A stretch of 64,000 nucleotides of DNA from Rhizobium tibeticum (GCF_900110205.1 NZ_FOCV01000010.1:1-64000); one strand, 5' to 3'. Positions 1 to 8,601 are shown, counted from the stretch's first letter. Notes: generated from the sequence alone by a model not told the origin. Program-made: numbers and translations.

Positions 1-511
1 CAGTCGAGAGCCCGTATCTCATCATATCGGGGAGCAGCCACCTTCCAAGATCGCGATCGGATCCAGAGGGGCCTCGTGCCCGCGATTACACCATGGATGT
101 CCGTCTTCGGGAGTGAGGTGGCTCGCCCTAGACTGTTCTTCCGGCTTCATGTGGGCAATTGCATGGGAGACACGACAGATCACGTCACAACAGCCGCAGG
201 CTCACGAGTTCAGGCATTGGCGGAGGCGGGACAACGGCAGGGGAACGCCCGTTCGCCGCTTTGTGGCGAACTTCCGCGACAAAGATCTGTCTCGATGCAA
301 AACTGGTGAGAACATCACCTTCACAGGCTACCTGGAACGTCAGGGGACCACACCCGCTGTCGAAGGTAGCCGCTGATGTAGCGCCATAGAGCAGCGGTTA
401 CCTCCACCAACGGTGCGGATCGACGTACATCGACAGGCTGGCGACGCGCATCTATCGGCTCACGTGGCTGACGCGTCGCGAACATATTGAGGCACTTGCC
501 AACAGTATCAG
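1..511. other. gene-free stretch
   Basis: No convincing coding region is visible on either strand. The open frames are short, overlap one another and match no family I recognise. A 7-bp perfect inverted repeat (GTTCGCC / GGCGAAC, 251-257 and 265-271, loop of 7) lies about 240 bp beyond the nadC stop but has no T-tract, so it is only a weak terminator candidate. The stretch probably holds the 3' flank of the nad operon. Confidence 0.5.
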
Positions 512-1363
512 TCAGCCTGGCACATCGAGACCGATATCCAATGTCGGGGCGCTGTGCGTGCACCAGCCAACTGAAACGAGATCGACGCCCGAGGCCGCGA
601 TTGCAGCGACCGTCGAAGGCGTTACCCGGCCCGAGGCCTCGGTGATTGCGCAGCCATTGACGATCGCGACCGCTTCGCGCAGCTGCGCCGGCGTCATATT
701 GTCGAGCAAGACTGCGTCGACATCCTCCTGCAGCGCATCACGTAGCTGCTCGAGCGTATCCACTTCGACCTCAATCTTGACCATGTGTCCGACGCCGGCG
801 CGGGCCCGACGGATCGCCTCGGCCACGCCGCCGGCAATCGCGACGTGATTGTCCTTAATCAGGACGGCATCATGGAGCGCAAACCGATGGTTCATGCCGC
901 CGCCGGCGCGAACCGCGTATTTTTCCAGAGCGCGCAGTCCGGGAGTCGTCTTGCGCGTGCAGGCAATCGATGCCTTCGTACCCCTTACCGCCTCGACCAG
1001 ACTTGCCGTCACGGTCGCGATGCCCGAGAGGTGGCCTAGAAAATTGAGCGCGGTGCGCTCGCCGGTCAGCAAGCCGCGCGATGGTCCGTTGATCGTGGCA
1101 ATGGAGTCACCCGGCCTGACTTGGGAACCTTCCTCTATTTGCCGAACCACGTGGATTGCAGGGTCGACGAGATGGAAGGCGAGCTCGGCGGCATCGAGAC
1201 CGGCAATGACACCCGCCTGCCGCGCCACCATGACCAGCGACGAGCGATGATCTGCCGGGACAACCGCGGCCGAGGTGATGTCGCCGGCAAGGCCGAGATC
1301 TTCGAGGAGGGCGGCGCGCACCAGCGGTTCGATGACAAGTCGCGGCAAAGGGGCAAGGGACAT
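512..1363 (-). CDS. nadC: nicotinate-nucleotide pyrophosphorylase (carboxylating), NadC
   Basis: This cytosolic enzyme converts quinolinate and phosphoribosyl pyrophosphate to nicotinate mononucleotide, the last step of the de novo NAD branch. The 283-residue product has normal family length. It shows the early motif EDLGLAGDITS, the substrate-site stretch ACTRKTTPGLRALEKYAV, the RAGGGMNHR segment and LIKDNH. The end, WCTHSAPTLDIGLD, is the classic C-terminus. I chose the ATG at 1363 because the protein then begins MSLAPLPRLVIEPLV; the longer frame would add an implausible leader overlapping nadB. The nadB stop lies 1 nt upstream, so it is the third gene of a tightly coupled nadA-nadB-nadC operon and is probably repressed by the neighbouring NadQ. 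Confidence 0.96.
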   Translation of the reverse strand: MSLAPLPRLVIEPLVRAALLEDLGLAGDITSAAVVPADHRSSLVMVARQAGVIAGLDAAELAFHLVDPAIHVVRQIEEGSQVRPGDSIATINGPSRGLLTGERTALNFLGHLSGIATVTASLVEAVRGTKASIACTRKTTPGLRALEKYAVRAGGGMNHRFALHDAVLIKDNHVAIAGGVAEAIRRARAGVGHMVKIEVEVDTLEQLRDALQEDVDAVLLDNMTPAQLREAVAIVNGCAITEASGRVTPSTVAAIAASGVDLVSVGWCTHSAPTLDIGLDVPG

Positions 1364-1364
1364 A

Positions 1365-2903
1365 TCAGGCACTCCGGGCAAAAGAATGAGTGTCGGCACG
1401 CGCGACATTAAGCACATCAACGAGCGTCATGAAGCGGCGTTCGGCGACAGCCAGCTTCAATGGGAAATCGGTGCGTGCATGCGCGCCGCGGCTTTCCTTG
1501 CGCAGCATTGCAAAGACGGCAATCGTCAAAGCAACAATCGCCGGATCGGCAGCGGGACCACCGTTTTCGGCGACTGGCAACAGGGTGGCGACCGCCCCTT
1601 GGAGAGCACCGGCATTGCGCAGCACGCCGAGGTGACGCGATACGAGCGCACGCACGGCCGAAGCATCCGGCGCTGGCACAGATGGCACCCGCCGCACCGA
1701 CCGAACGGGACCCGCCGAGGTCGCGCTGATGCCACCGGCAGCCCGCAGGCCGAGGGCAGCTGCCTCAAGCAAAGAGTTGCTGGCCAGCCGATTGGCGCCA
1801 TGCAGCCCGGTTGAGGCCGCCTCGCCGACCACCCACAGGCCTGCAACCGAGCTGCGTCCCGTCAAATCGGTCGCAACTCCACCCATGTGATAGTGAACGG
1901 CAGGGCGCACCGGTATGACATCGCTTGTCGGGTCGATGCCAGCCTCACGGCATAGCGCGTGGATCGTTGGAAAGCGGGAGGCGAAACGACCGCGGAGCGC
2001 ACAACGAGCGTCCAAGAAGACCCGCCGTCCTTGCGAAAGCTCTGCGCTGATGGCGCGCGCAACGACATCGCGCGGCGCGAGTTCCTCTCCATCGATGCCG
2101 GACATGAAGCGCTCGCCTCTGTCATTGACGAGGATGGCGCCCTCGCCGCGCACCGCCTCACTGACAAGCGCCAGCGGCGCTCGGGCAGAATCGAGGCCGG
2201 TCGGATGAAACTGCACGAATTCCATGTCGGCAAGGCTTGCGCCTGCCCTTGCCGCCATCGCAAGTCCCTGGCCGAAATTGCACATGGGATTGGTCGACGC
2301 GTCATAGAGCCCGCCGATGCCGCCCGTCGCCAACACCACCCTGTTGGTCACGAGGGTGGCGAGTTGCGCTCCTCGAGAGACGGTCAGACCGCTGATCGAA
2401 CCGTCATGGGTCAGGAGCGAACGCACCTCGGTTGCATCGAGCACCGTGATCGAGGGCGTCTTGGCGACCGCGGCAAGGAGAGCGGCGATGATCGCGGCGC
2501 CCGATCCGTCTCCTGATGCATGCACGATGCGTCGGCGCGAATGGGCAGCTTCCAGACCAAGCACGAGGCGCCCTGCGCCATCTCTGTCAAACGAGACGCC
2601 GGCACGCTCCAGGGCGGTGATGACGGCGGGGCCATCGGCGATGATCTCAGATGCGGCTTGCGCATCGCACAGACCGTCGCCGGCAGCAAGCGTGTCGGAA
2701 AGGTGCAGATGAGCGCTGTCATCGTCGCCAAGACTTGCGGCAATCCCGCCTTGCGCCCAAGCACTCGAGGTCTGCGCACCAATGGCGCCGCGGGTGACGA
2801 GCACGACCGGCTGCGGTGCCAGCGTCAGCGCCGTCATCAGACCGGCCAGACCGCTTCCAACGACGACAACCTGCCCGCTGAACGCGTCAAGACGCTCGGT
2901 CAT
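1365..2903 (-). CDS. nadB: L-aspartate oxidase, NadB
   Basis: This FAD-dependent enzyme oxidises L-aspartate to iminoaspartate, which NadA condenses to quinolinate. The 512-residue protein starts with a dinucleotide-binding fold ([15 protein letters not shown], about residues 12-26). The flavin/substrate loop [11 protein letters not shown], the [11 protein letters not shown] segment, FVQFHPTG and YHMGGVATD follow in the order seen in succinate-dehydrogenase-type flavoproteins. The ATG at 2903 overlaps the nadA stop as ATGA, indicating translational coupling. The open frame runs about 100 codons further upstream, but that part is a shadow of nadA. Family assignment is firm. Confidence 0.95.
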   Translation of the reverse strand: MTERLDAFSGQVVVVGSGLAGLMTALTLAPQPVVLVTRGAIGAQTSSAWAQGGIAASLGDDDSAHLHLSDTLAAGDGLCDAQAASEIIADGPAVITALERAGVSFDRDGAGRLVLGLEAAHSRRRIVHASGDGSGAAIIAALLAAVAKTPSITVLDATEVRSLLTHDGSISGLTVSRGAQLATLVTNRVVLATGGIGGLYDASTNPMCNFGQGLAMAARAGASLADMEFVQFHPTGLDSARAPLALVSEAVRGEGAILVNDRGERFMSGIDGEELAPRDVVARAISAELSQGRRVFLDARCALRGRFASRFPTIHALCREAGIDPTSDVIPVRPAVHYHMGGVATDLTGRSSVAGLWVVGEAASTGLHGANRLASNSLLEAAALGLRAAGGISATSAGPVRSVRRVPSVPAPDASAVRALVSRHLGVLRNAGALQGAVATLLPVAENGGPAADPAIVALTIAVFAMLRKESRGAHARTDFPLKLAVAERRFMTLVDVLNVARADTHSFARSA

Positions 2904-3871
2904 ATCGCAAGCATCCGCTCGACGGCACGCCGGGCAGCAACGGCAATGTCGGGGTCGACCGTGACCTCGTGGCGATTTTCCTCCAGGGCCGCGCGGATGT
3001 TGGCGAGTGTAATCCGCTTCATATGCGGGCAAAGGTTGCAGGGACGAATGAACTCGACATCGGGGTAATGCACCGCGACGTTGTCGCTCATCGAGCACTC
3101 GGTGAGGAGCACGACCCGGGCTGGCCGCTTCTGCCCGACGAAATCGGACATCACCGCAGTCGATCCGGCAAAGTCCGCCTCGGCCACGACATCCGGCGGA
3201 CATTCGGGGTGTGCCAGCACCGTCACGCCGGGATAGTTTTCGCGCAGTTGCTTGACGTCATCGGCCGTGAACAGTTCATGGACCTCGCAATGACCATGCC
3301 AGGCAAGCACCTCGACCTTCGTTTCGCGCGCGACGTTGCGGGCGAGATATTCGTCCGGAATCATCAGCACACGCGGCACGCCGAGCGACTCGACGACCTG
3401 TTTGGCGTTTCCTGATGTGCAGCAAATGTCCGATGCCGCCTTCACCGCCGCCGAGGTATTCACATAGGTGATGACGGGCACACCGGGATGGGCTTGGCGC
3501 AGCAGCGCCACATCCTGCGGCGTGATCGAATCCGCCAGAGAGCAACCCGCCCCCATGTCCGGTATGAGCACCGTCTTTTCCGGATTGAGGAGCTTGGCTG
3601 TCTCGGCCATGAAATGCACGCCGGCGAGAACAATGACGTCGGCATCCACATCGATCGCCTTGCGGGCGAGTGCCAGGCTGTCGCCAACGATATCGGCCAC
3701 CCCGTGGTAGATTTCCGGCGTCTGGTAGTTGTGTGCCAGGATGACGGCATTGCGCCGGCGCTTCAGCTCGAGGATCGCCTCGACGTCATCGGCAAACGAC
3801 ATCCACTCGGCTTCGGGAATGACGCGACGAACACGCTCATAGAGCGAGGACATGGAAACGCGGTGGTTCAT
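2900..3871 (-). CDS. nadA: quinolinate synthase, NadA
   Basis: NadA condenses iminoaspartate with dihydroxyacetone phosphate to quinolinate using a [4Fe-4S] cluster. The 323-residue protein has the family landmarks: ILAHNYQ near residue 45, [41 protein letters not shown] and the C-terminal [12 protein letters not shown]. The cysteines in [14 protein letters not shown] and CNLCP are the expected cluster ligands. The ATG at 3871 is preceded by GAGGAG at good spacing. The alternative ATG at 3853 would also leave an intact protein. It is the first gene of the nadABC operon, with two palindromic operator candidates immediately upstream. Confidence 0.96.
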   Translation of the reverse strand: MNHRVSMSSLYERVRRVIPEAEWMSFADDVEAILELKRRRNAVILAHNYQTPEIYHGVADIVGDSLALARKAIDVDADVIVLAGVHFMAETAKLLNPEKTVLIPDMGAGCSLADSITPQDVALLRQAHPGVPVITYVNTSAAVKAASDICCTSGNAKQVVESLGVPRVLMIPDEYLARNVARETKVEVLAWHGHCEVHELFTADDVKQLRENYPGVTVLAHPECPPDVVAEADFAGSTAVMSDFVGQKRPARVVLLTECSMSDNVAVHYPDVEFIRPCNLCPHMKRITLANIRAALEENRHEVTVDPDIAVAARRAVERMLAI

Positions 3872-3885
3872 GGTTGACTCCTCGT

Positions 3886-3904
3886 TATGCTCTATCTGAG
3901 CATA
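3886..3904 (-). promoter_or_regulatory. candidate NadQ operator 1
   Basis: TATGCTCTATCTGAGCATA is a perfect palindrome with 7-bp arms (TATGCTC / GAGCATA) and a 5-bp centre. It lies 15 bp upstream of the nadA start, where a bound repressor would block transcription. The regulator gene ends only 37 bp beyond it. The NadQ assignment is inferred from position and symmetry. Confidence 0.7.
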
Positions 3905-3919
3905 TCATTCGCCCATAGA

Positions 3920-3938
3920 TATTCTCACGATGAGCATA
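3920..3938 (-). promoter_or_regulatory. candidate NadQ operator 2
   Basis: TATTCTCACGATGAGCATA is an imperfect copy of operator 1: one mismatch in the left arm, an identical right arm and the same 5-bp spacing. The two centres are 34 bp apart, close to three helical turns, so dimers bound at both would face the same side of the DNA. It sits between nadA and the 3' end of nadQ. Confidence 0.65.
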
Positions 3939-3940
3939 TG

Positions 3941-4852
3941 TCAATTACGAGAGAGTGGTAATTTCGATCCGGCGAGGGCGCGTTCTTCGAGGACGACATG
4001 CCGGTAGCGAAACAGCTTTGCGGGCCGCCCGCCCGTTTCGCTCGTCGTCTCGCCAGTCTCCTCGACCAATTCCTGCTGTTCGATCAACCGGCGGAAATTC
4101 TGCTTGTGCAGCGTCAGTCCGGCCAGCGCTTCGACGCTGCGCTGCAATTGCAGCAAGGTGAAGCTCTCCGGCATCAGCTCAAAGACGACTGGACGGTATT
4201 TGATCTTCGCACGCAATCTTGCAATGCCCGTCGCAAGGATGCGCCGATGGTCGGCGAACATCGCCCGGCCCGGATTGGTTTCGACCGGGCAGCCGGCCTC
4301 TGTCACGATGCCCGCTTCGTAGAGCAGTTCATAGCGTTGCAACACCAGATCCTCATTCCACGCGGCCTCGCGGAGCCCGAAAGCGAAATTCGCCCGGCGT
4401 AACCGCTCGTTCTGGCGGACGGGATCGCGCTCGGCCCACGCGACAAGACGCGTTACGATCCCATCGAGGATCGCCGGTCGCCCAGCGCGCCAGTCTTCCC
4501 AGGGGAAATAGCTGTACCAACCATGCCAGCCGGGTCGGCCGCCGCCCGGCGTCGCCTGCTCACGGACCAGACCGAGATAGCTGATCGAAATCGTCCTGCC
4601 GCCCAGGATCTCGTTGTTTCGGTCGCGGTCGGCAAAGGTGTAGAGTTGCTCCAGATAGCCGACGGGATGGCCTGTCTGCTCCTGAACCCACTCGCGCAGA
4701 CCGCTCTGCAAGGTGCGGTGCCCCATTTCGAAAGGACCGGACGGAAGCGCGTCGCCCGATCGGATCGTCATGACACGCGGTTCGCCGCCCGTCACCGCCA
4801 CGAGTACGGCTATCAATTCGGCATGGGCAAACCCGATCGTCACGGCGGCCAC
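3941..4852 (-). CDS. nadQ: NadQ/NrtR-type Nudix-related transcriptional regulator of NAD synthesis
   Basis: The 303-residue protein has an N-terminal Nudix-like domain (about residues 1-150, degenerate Nudix-box region LREWVQEQTGHPVG) and a C-terminal winged helix. The latter carries the NrtR/COG4111 hallmark LHKQNFRRLIEQQELVEETG followed by GGRPAKLFRYR. In this family the Nudix domain senses an NAD-related metabolite rather than hydrolysing it, and the winged helix represses NAD genes. It reads toward nadABC on the same strand, with two palindromes in between. The start is a GTG at 4852, the best available because the next upstream ATG (4860) is out of frame. Family confidence is high; the symbol rests on the nadABC context. 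Confidence 0.85.
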   Translation of the reverse strand: MAAVTIGFAHAELIAVLVAVTGGEPRVMTIRSGDALPSGPFEMGHRTLQSGLREWVQEQTGHPVGYLEQLYTFADRDRNNEILGGRTISISYLGLVREQATPGGGRPGWHGWYSYFPWEDWRAGRPAILDGIVTRLVAWAERDPVRQNERLRRANFAFGLREAAWNEDLVLQRYELLYEAGIVTEAGCPVETNPGRAMFADHRRILATGIARLRAKIKYRPVVFELMPESFTLLQLQRSVEALAGLTLHKQNFRRLIEQQELVEETGETTSETGGRPAKLFRYRHVVLEERALAGSKLPLSRN

Positions 4853-4940
4853 GAATCCATTCTATCGACGGCTCAATCTCTGGCACAGCAAACCGCCGCG
4901 TGAAAGCACCCCGGGGCATGACCACGGCAAATTGCTGACA

Positions 4941-5455
4941 CTAGCGCAGGAACTGCCGGAAGCGTTTCAGCGCAAAATAGAAGAAGATGGCGCCGAGCGC
5001 AAAGAGCGCTGCAAGCTGCGGCCATACCACACTCAGGCCGGCCCCGCGGAACAGCGCCGCCTGGGATAGAATCACGAAATGCGTGTTGGGCGCCGCCAGC
5101 ATGATGGTCTGAATGATCTTGGGCATACTCTCGCGCGGCGTCGTGCCGCCCGACAGCAACTGCAGCGAGACCAGCACGAGCTCAGGAGAAACCCAAGCTG
5201 CGGGGCTTCGAGCTGCCCGGGTATCCATTTGGGCGAACACCTGCCCGCCTCAACGAAATCGCCCTCGTTGACAAGAATGTCCTGAATGCGGCCGGCAGTC
5301 TTTGTCGAGATATCGATCTCGGCGGCCTCAATGCGCCCATTTACCGCCGGCAATACCATCAGGGAGACCATTATCGGTGAATTTCAGCCAAGCATAATAC
5401 CCCCGGCCTCGATAATGGAGAGTAACGCAAGCAAAAGCCAGCTCTTCGTCGACAT
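4941..5455 (-). pseudogene. decayed HlyD-type membrane fusion / ABC-2 permease remnant
   Basis: Translating three frames in turn rebuilds two protein pieces. The 5' part (start ATG 5455) gives MSTKSWLLLALLSI, a membrane anchor, then [19 protein letters not shown] in a second frame, then [19 protein letters not shown] and [10 protein letters not shown], typical of the HlyD/YbhG family beginning. After about 80 residues it runs into [19 protein letters not shown] and a final membrane helix ending ALKRFRQFLR, the C-terminus of a YhhJ/YbhR-type ABC-2 permease. A deletion has therefore removed the rest of the fusion protein, the ATPase and most of the permease, and at least three frameshifts interrupt what remains. 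It cannot encode a working transporter. Confidence 0.8.
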
Positions 5456-5615
5456 CAGGACCTCTCAACTCGGAGCGAATGGCCGACCACGATCTATGGT
5501 TGCTTTCAACCATAACAGCGATTTGACGGTGCAAATAATTACTATTCAAACGGATAATCGAATCTTCAATATGTTGAGCCCAGGCGCTCTGTACGCGATA
5601 AAAACGAATCAACAC

Positions 5616-5632
5616 AATTGATCCGATCAATT
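5616..5632. promoter_or_regulatory. 17-bp palindrome, candidate operator of the XRE regulator
   Basis: AATTGATCCGATCAATT is a perfect palindrome (8-bp arms, 1-bp centre) lying 64 bp upstream of the XRE gene start. A wider inverted pair, AATCAAC at 5607-5613 and GTTGATT at 5644-5650, roughly flanks it. Autoregulation by the downstream helix-turn-helix protein is an inference. Confidence 0.5.
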
Positions 5633-5696
5633 ATCTCCGTTAGGTTGATTGCTGGCATAATAGTCGCGCAACAACCGGCGTTGGAAGGAGAGAGCC

Positions 5697-6086
5697 ATGA
5701 AAGATGGACCCCATGCAGTTGATATTCACGTCGGGAAGACGATCCGCATAAAGCGTCTGATGCGTAAAGTATCGCAGACCGAACTTGGCGATCGGGTCGG
5801 CGTTACGTTCCAGCAGATTCAAAAATACGAAAAAGGCGCCAATCGCGTTTCGGCGAGCATGCTGGTCGAAATCGCCGGCGCTCTCGATGTCGATGTCCGG
5901 TCTTTCTTCGAGGACGTCAGCACGGCGAACGACAATCCGACGCCCAGCGAGGAATTCGTTGTTTCGCGCGATGGCGTTCTGCTCAACGCCGCCTTCCTGT
6001 CGATCAAGAACGAGGCGGTTCGCAAGAAGATCGTAAAGCTCGTGCAGGCAATTGCCGGCATGGAGCAACTGGACGACGCCGAGTAA
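5697..6086 (+). CDS. XRE-family transcriptional regulator (PraR-like)
   Basis: The 129-residue cytosolic DNA-binding protein has an N-terminal XRE helix-turn-helix (about residues 9-68). It reads DIHVGKTIRIKRLM, SQTELGDRVGVTFQQIQKYE and NRVSASMLVEIAGALDVDV, then FFED. This is the pattern of the rhizobial PraR-type regulators, known for control of biofilm, quorum-sensing and symbiosis genes. The 60-residue acidic tail gives no extra domain. The ATG follows a good GGAAGGAGAG ribosome-binding site. A perfect palindrome upstream may be its own operator. Family is firm; the specific role is not. Confidence 0.9.
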   Translation: MKDGPHAVDIHVGKTIRIKRLMRKVSQTELGDRVGVTFQQIQKYEKGANRVSASMLVEIAGALDVDVRSFFEDVSTANDNPTPSEEFVVSRDGVLLNAAFLSIKNEAVRKKIVKLVQAIAGMEQLDDAE

Positions 6087-6116
6087 CAGCACGGTCCGAA
6101 CGTCCCGGCCTGATCG

Positions 6117-6386
6117 TCAATGGCAATCGAGAAGCACAAGGTTCTCGCTGGCATCCTTCATCGCGACCTGCGTCTTGGTGCCGATCAGCTTTTCGAGATT
6201 GACATCGAGTTCTCGCTCGGGGTCGATGCCGTCCCAATCGATGACGACCTGAAGAAGAGCCATATTGGTCAAGTGCGTCAGATTATGGAGCTTGAGCCTT
6301 TGGGCTTCATCCTTTGCGGCCGAGAGCAACCGGAAGATTCTGGCATACTCGCTACCCGTTCCCTCGTCCCTCGTCAGAATGTTCAT
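6117..6386 (-). CDS. hypothetical protein, last gene of the YcaO-TfuA locus
   Basis: I do not recognise this 89-residue protein (MNILTRDEGTGSEYARIFRL...). It is soluble and acidic at the C-terminus, has two predicted helices (about residues 10-45) and ends in a region rich in Val, Leu and Asp (VIDWDGIDPERELDVNLEKL). The ATG at 6386 is preceded by AGAAGG at suitable spacing, better than a TTG 42 nt upstream. It lies 68 nt after the tfuA stop on the same strand, so it is probably co-transcribed with the putative RiPP genes. It could be a binding partner, carrier or immunity protein; none of these is shown by sequence. It converges with the XRE gene. Confidence 0.65.
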   Translation of the reverse strand: MNILTRDEGTGSEYARIFRLLSAAKDEAQRLKLHNLTHLTNMALLQVVIDWDGIDPERELDVNLEKLIGTKTQVAMKDASENLVLLDCH

Positions 6387-6454
6387 TGCCACCGCCTTCT
6401 CTGCTGATGAGCGCCTTCTCGGCTTCAACGAGATCCCATCATTCAGGTCCAGCG

Positions 6455-7201
6455 TTACTCGAGCGTTACAGGCGTGACAGCCGCTGTGACTTCCGCCCGC
6501 AAATGCTCCCAGTGAGAGGTCGCAGCGAAGCCCCAGTCACGCTCCTGAGCGGCAAACTCCACGTCCTGCAGATATTGCAAGACGAGTTCGGCATCCTGAC
6601 GCTTGCGCTCGATCTTTCGCGATCGAACTATCCGCAGGATCTCCTTGGCGCGGCCGTCCTTGGGGAAAGCGCAGCCTTCGACAACCTTGGGATAGGTGCG
6701 CTTTGAAAAGTGGAGCAAGCGGCCAGCAAGCAACAGCATCTTGTGTTCTGCAAGCGAGACCGCGCCCGTCCGGTACAGGTCATCGATCGTCGGCTGAAAA
6801 TCCACCCAGGGGATGGAGAGGGGAAGCCAGCCGAGCTCTTCGGGTGCATGCACGAGCGCCACAGCCTCATCGTCGATCAGGCGACCTTGCGCATAGTCCT
6901 CGTAGATCGAGCCAAGACCGACCATGCCGAACGCCGCGCATTCGGCCGCGCGAAGCGCACCCATGCTGGCGCCGCCGACGACAACGACATTGTGCTGCAA
7001 TGCGTAGAGGATTTCCTTATGCCATACCGAAGGCACTTCCCCGAAGTAGCCATCGACAATCCCGATCGCGCGCGCACCGTCCTGCACGGCTTGCAATATG
7101 TCACCGCGCGCAGCCGGCCCACGAAAATGGATCGACGGGTTTCCCGCGCGAAGCGTGCCGATGTCAGCTCCGAAGCTCGGCCCTGCGAAGATGACCTTCA
7201 T
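6455..7201 (-). CDS. TfuA-like protein, YcaO partner
   Basis: The 248-residue product carries the TfuA core near the N-terminus: MKVIFAGPSFG, IGIVDGYFGEVPSVWHKEIL (about 46-65) and VVVVGGASMGALRAAE (72-87). TfuA was first seen in the trifolitoxin cluster of Rhizobium leguminosarum. In the better-studied systems (thioviridamide, methanogen McrA) TfuA works with YcaO to convert a peptide-bond carbonyl to a thioamide, probably by handling the sulfur donor. Its start overlaps the ycaO stop as ATGA, so the two are translationally coupled. The C-terminal part, about residues 150-248, is charged and helical. Thioamidation here is inference from the family pair. Confidence 0.9.
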   Translation of the reverse strand: MKVIFAGPSFGADIGTLRAGNPSIHFRGPAARGDILQAVQDGARAIGIVDGYFGEVPSVWHKEILYALQHNVVVVGGASMGALRAAECAAFGMVGLGSIYEDYAQGRLIDDEAVALVHAPEELGWLPLSIPWVDFQPTIDDLYRTGAVSLAEHKMLLLAGRLLHFSKRTYPKVVEGCAFPKDGRAKEILRIVRSRKIERKRQDAELVLQYLQDVEFAAQERDWGFAATSHWEHLRAEVTAAVTPVTLE

Positions 7202-8463
7202 TGCATTGCTCCCTGCATGGCGTTGACGGCGCGCAACCCGAGTTGAATGTATTCGCCGCTGACATCCACTTCGAGACCGGGCACGATCATGCGAACGACC
7301 GAGACCGGCAGGCGCGGATGGGGAAGCGGTACGGCCACCACCTGATCGATACCTCTCGACGCTAAGCGATCGAGAATCTGCGAGATGTTTTCCTGAATGG
7401 TGCGCCGCGAAGGTTCGAAAGAGAATGTGGGAGCGGCTGACGTCTCATCGCAGAGATTGATGAGCTCCTGCATCGGACCGCCGTCGTCGAGCCTCTGGTA
7501 AAGACGCGGCGAAAAGTCGTCACGACTGCCGGCAATTGCTGTCAAGCGGCTCTGCGCTGCCTCGGTGATGGCGCGCAGGGCTGCACGAACCGGATCAGGA
7601 TGGCATCCACATCCGCCACAAACATGGGTCCAACGCGCATCTACGCGGTCCCCGAGATTGCCGGGAATGATGACGGCGAGAAAGCTGGGGACGCCAATAT
7701 CGGTCGTCATGTCGAGCAGCAGCAGACGCATTCCCGCGCGCTCGATGCGATCGACAATGATATCGAGGACGGGGTCGGCGAATGCATTCGGATCAATCCG
7801 CGCGCCGCGCAGTTGCTCATATGGGCGCAACTGCGTCAGCGCCCAGGCGTCGCGTTCGACCAGTTCGCAAAGCCCGTGAAGCACGGCTTCTGCCGGCCGG
7901 TTTCCAGATGCGAGACCATCGCTCGACTGCTCGAAACCCGATGGCCGGACGCCCCGATGGTCGAGGCCGACGAGCGGCCAGGGTACGAAGACCGGACGGT
8001 TGGAGATGATGTCCAGGCCTTCGCCCCAGGCAATTGGCTCGGAACCAATCTCGGAAGGAACGCAGCGCGCCACTGAATCGAGGTCGATCATCGGCGCATG
8101 CTCAGCCCTCATACCGGCCAGAGTGGCAATCACAAGATCGCTCGGCTGGTTTTCCGCAACGCGTGTCTCAACGGCCTCCATCGCCGCCGAGGTCATTGCC
8201 GCCTCTTCGTCGATGCCCTTCCCCTGGAAGACGGAAAGCGTGTAGCTGTTGGGTCGCGTGGCAAAGGCTACGGGGATCTCAAGAAGGTCTAGTGCGGTGA
8301 GCAGCCCCACCCGCGTAATACCAAGTTCCTTGAAATGCGGCTTGATGGCCGCGAATGTCTGTCCAGGCGCCAGCGAGCGGTCGTGGTAGCTGTTGATAGC
8401 CGCCGATGAGAAGCTGAGATCTTGCGCCAGGCGCTCGAGTGCGGTCTGAACAGACATTCGCAT
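7198..8463 (-). CDS. YcaO-domain protein, putative peptide-backbone modifying ATPase
   Basis: YcaO enzymes use ATP to activate a peptide-bond carbonyl, giving azolines or, with TfuA, thioamides. The 421-residue protein shows the three acidic ATP/Mg motifs in order: SAAMEAVETR (about 92-101), LCELVERDA (198-206) and AITEAAQSR (298-306). A CGGCGCHPDPVRAALRA stretch (282-298) carries three cysteines just before the last motif. There is no Pro-rich PxPxP C-terminus of the kind seen in azole-forming enzymes, which fits the TfuA-associated subgroup. The ATG at 8463 has its ribosome-binding site (GAGG) inside the last codons of the 43-residue gene 6 nt upstream. An in-frame ATG at 8457 is the alternative start. 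Confidence 0.92.
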   Translation of the reverse strand: MRMSVQTALERLAQDLSFSSAAINSYHDRSLAPGQTFAAIKPHFKELGITRVGLLTALDLLEIPVAFATRPNSYTLSVFQGKGIDEEAAMTSAAMEAVETRVAENQPSDLVIATLAGMRAEHAPMIDLDSVARCVPSEIGSEPIAWGEGLDIISNRPVFVPWPLVGLDHRGVRPSGFEQSSDGLASGNRPAEAVLHGLCELVERDAWALTQLRPYEQLRGARIDPNAFADPVLDIIVDRIERAGMRLLLLDMTTDIGVPSFLAVIIPGNLGDRVDARWTHVCGGCGCHPDPVRAALRAITEAAQSRLTAIAGSRDDFSPRLYQRLDDGGPMQELINLCDETSAAPTFSFEPSRRTIQENISQILDRLASRGIDQVVAVPLPHPRLPVSVVRMIVPGLEVDVSGEYIQLGLRAVNAMQGAMQ

Positions 8464-8469
8464 GATTCC

Positions 8470-8601
8470 TCAACGGAACTTCAGGGCGTGAACGATGTTT
8501 GCCGTGGCGTTCGTGTCGAGCTGCACGGCCTCCTGCTTCAGGACGGCCTGAGCGGCGGCCGAAAGGCGGACTGCAACTGGCTTGATCTGAACCGTCGTCA
8601 T
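8470..8601 (-). CDS. 43-residue peptide, candidate RiPP precursor of YcaO-TfuA
   Basis: This small gene is read on the minus strand from ATG 8601 to TGA 8470. It has an excellent ribosome-binding site (AAGGAG, 8 nt before the ATG). The product begins MTTVQIKPVAVRLS and ends DTNATANIVHALKFR. The middle (about 9-28) is Ala/Val/Leu/Gln-rich and likely helical, as leader regions often are. The last 15 residues are richer in polar residues. It has no Cys, Gly, Trp or Tyr; the only Ser/Thr are T2, T3, S14, T30 and T33. That argues against Cys-derived thiazoles and fits backbone thioamidation or a Thr/Ser-based change. It is 6 nt upstream of ycaO and translationally coupled to it. The gene is well supported by position and ribosome site; RiPP precursor status is inference, with no homologue recognised. 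Confidence 0.72.
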   Translation of the reverse strand: MTTVQIKPVAVRLSAAAQAVLKQEAVQLDTNATANIVHALKFR

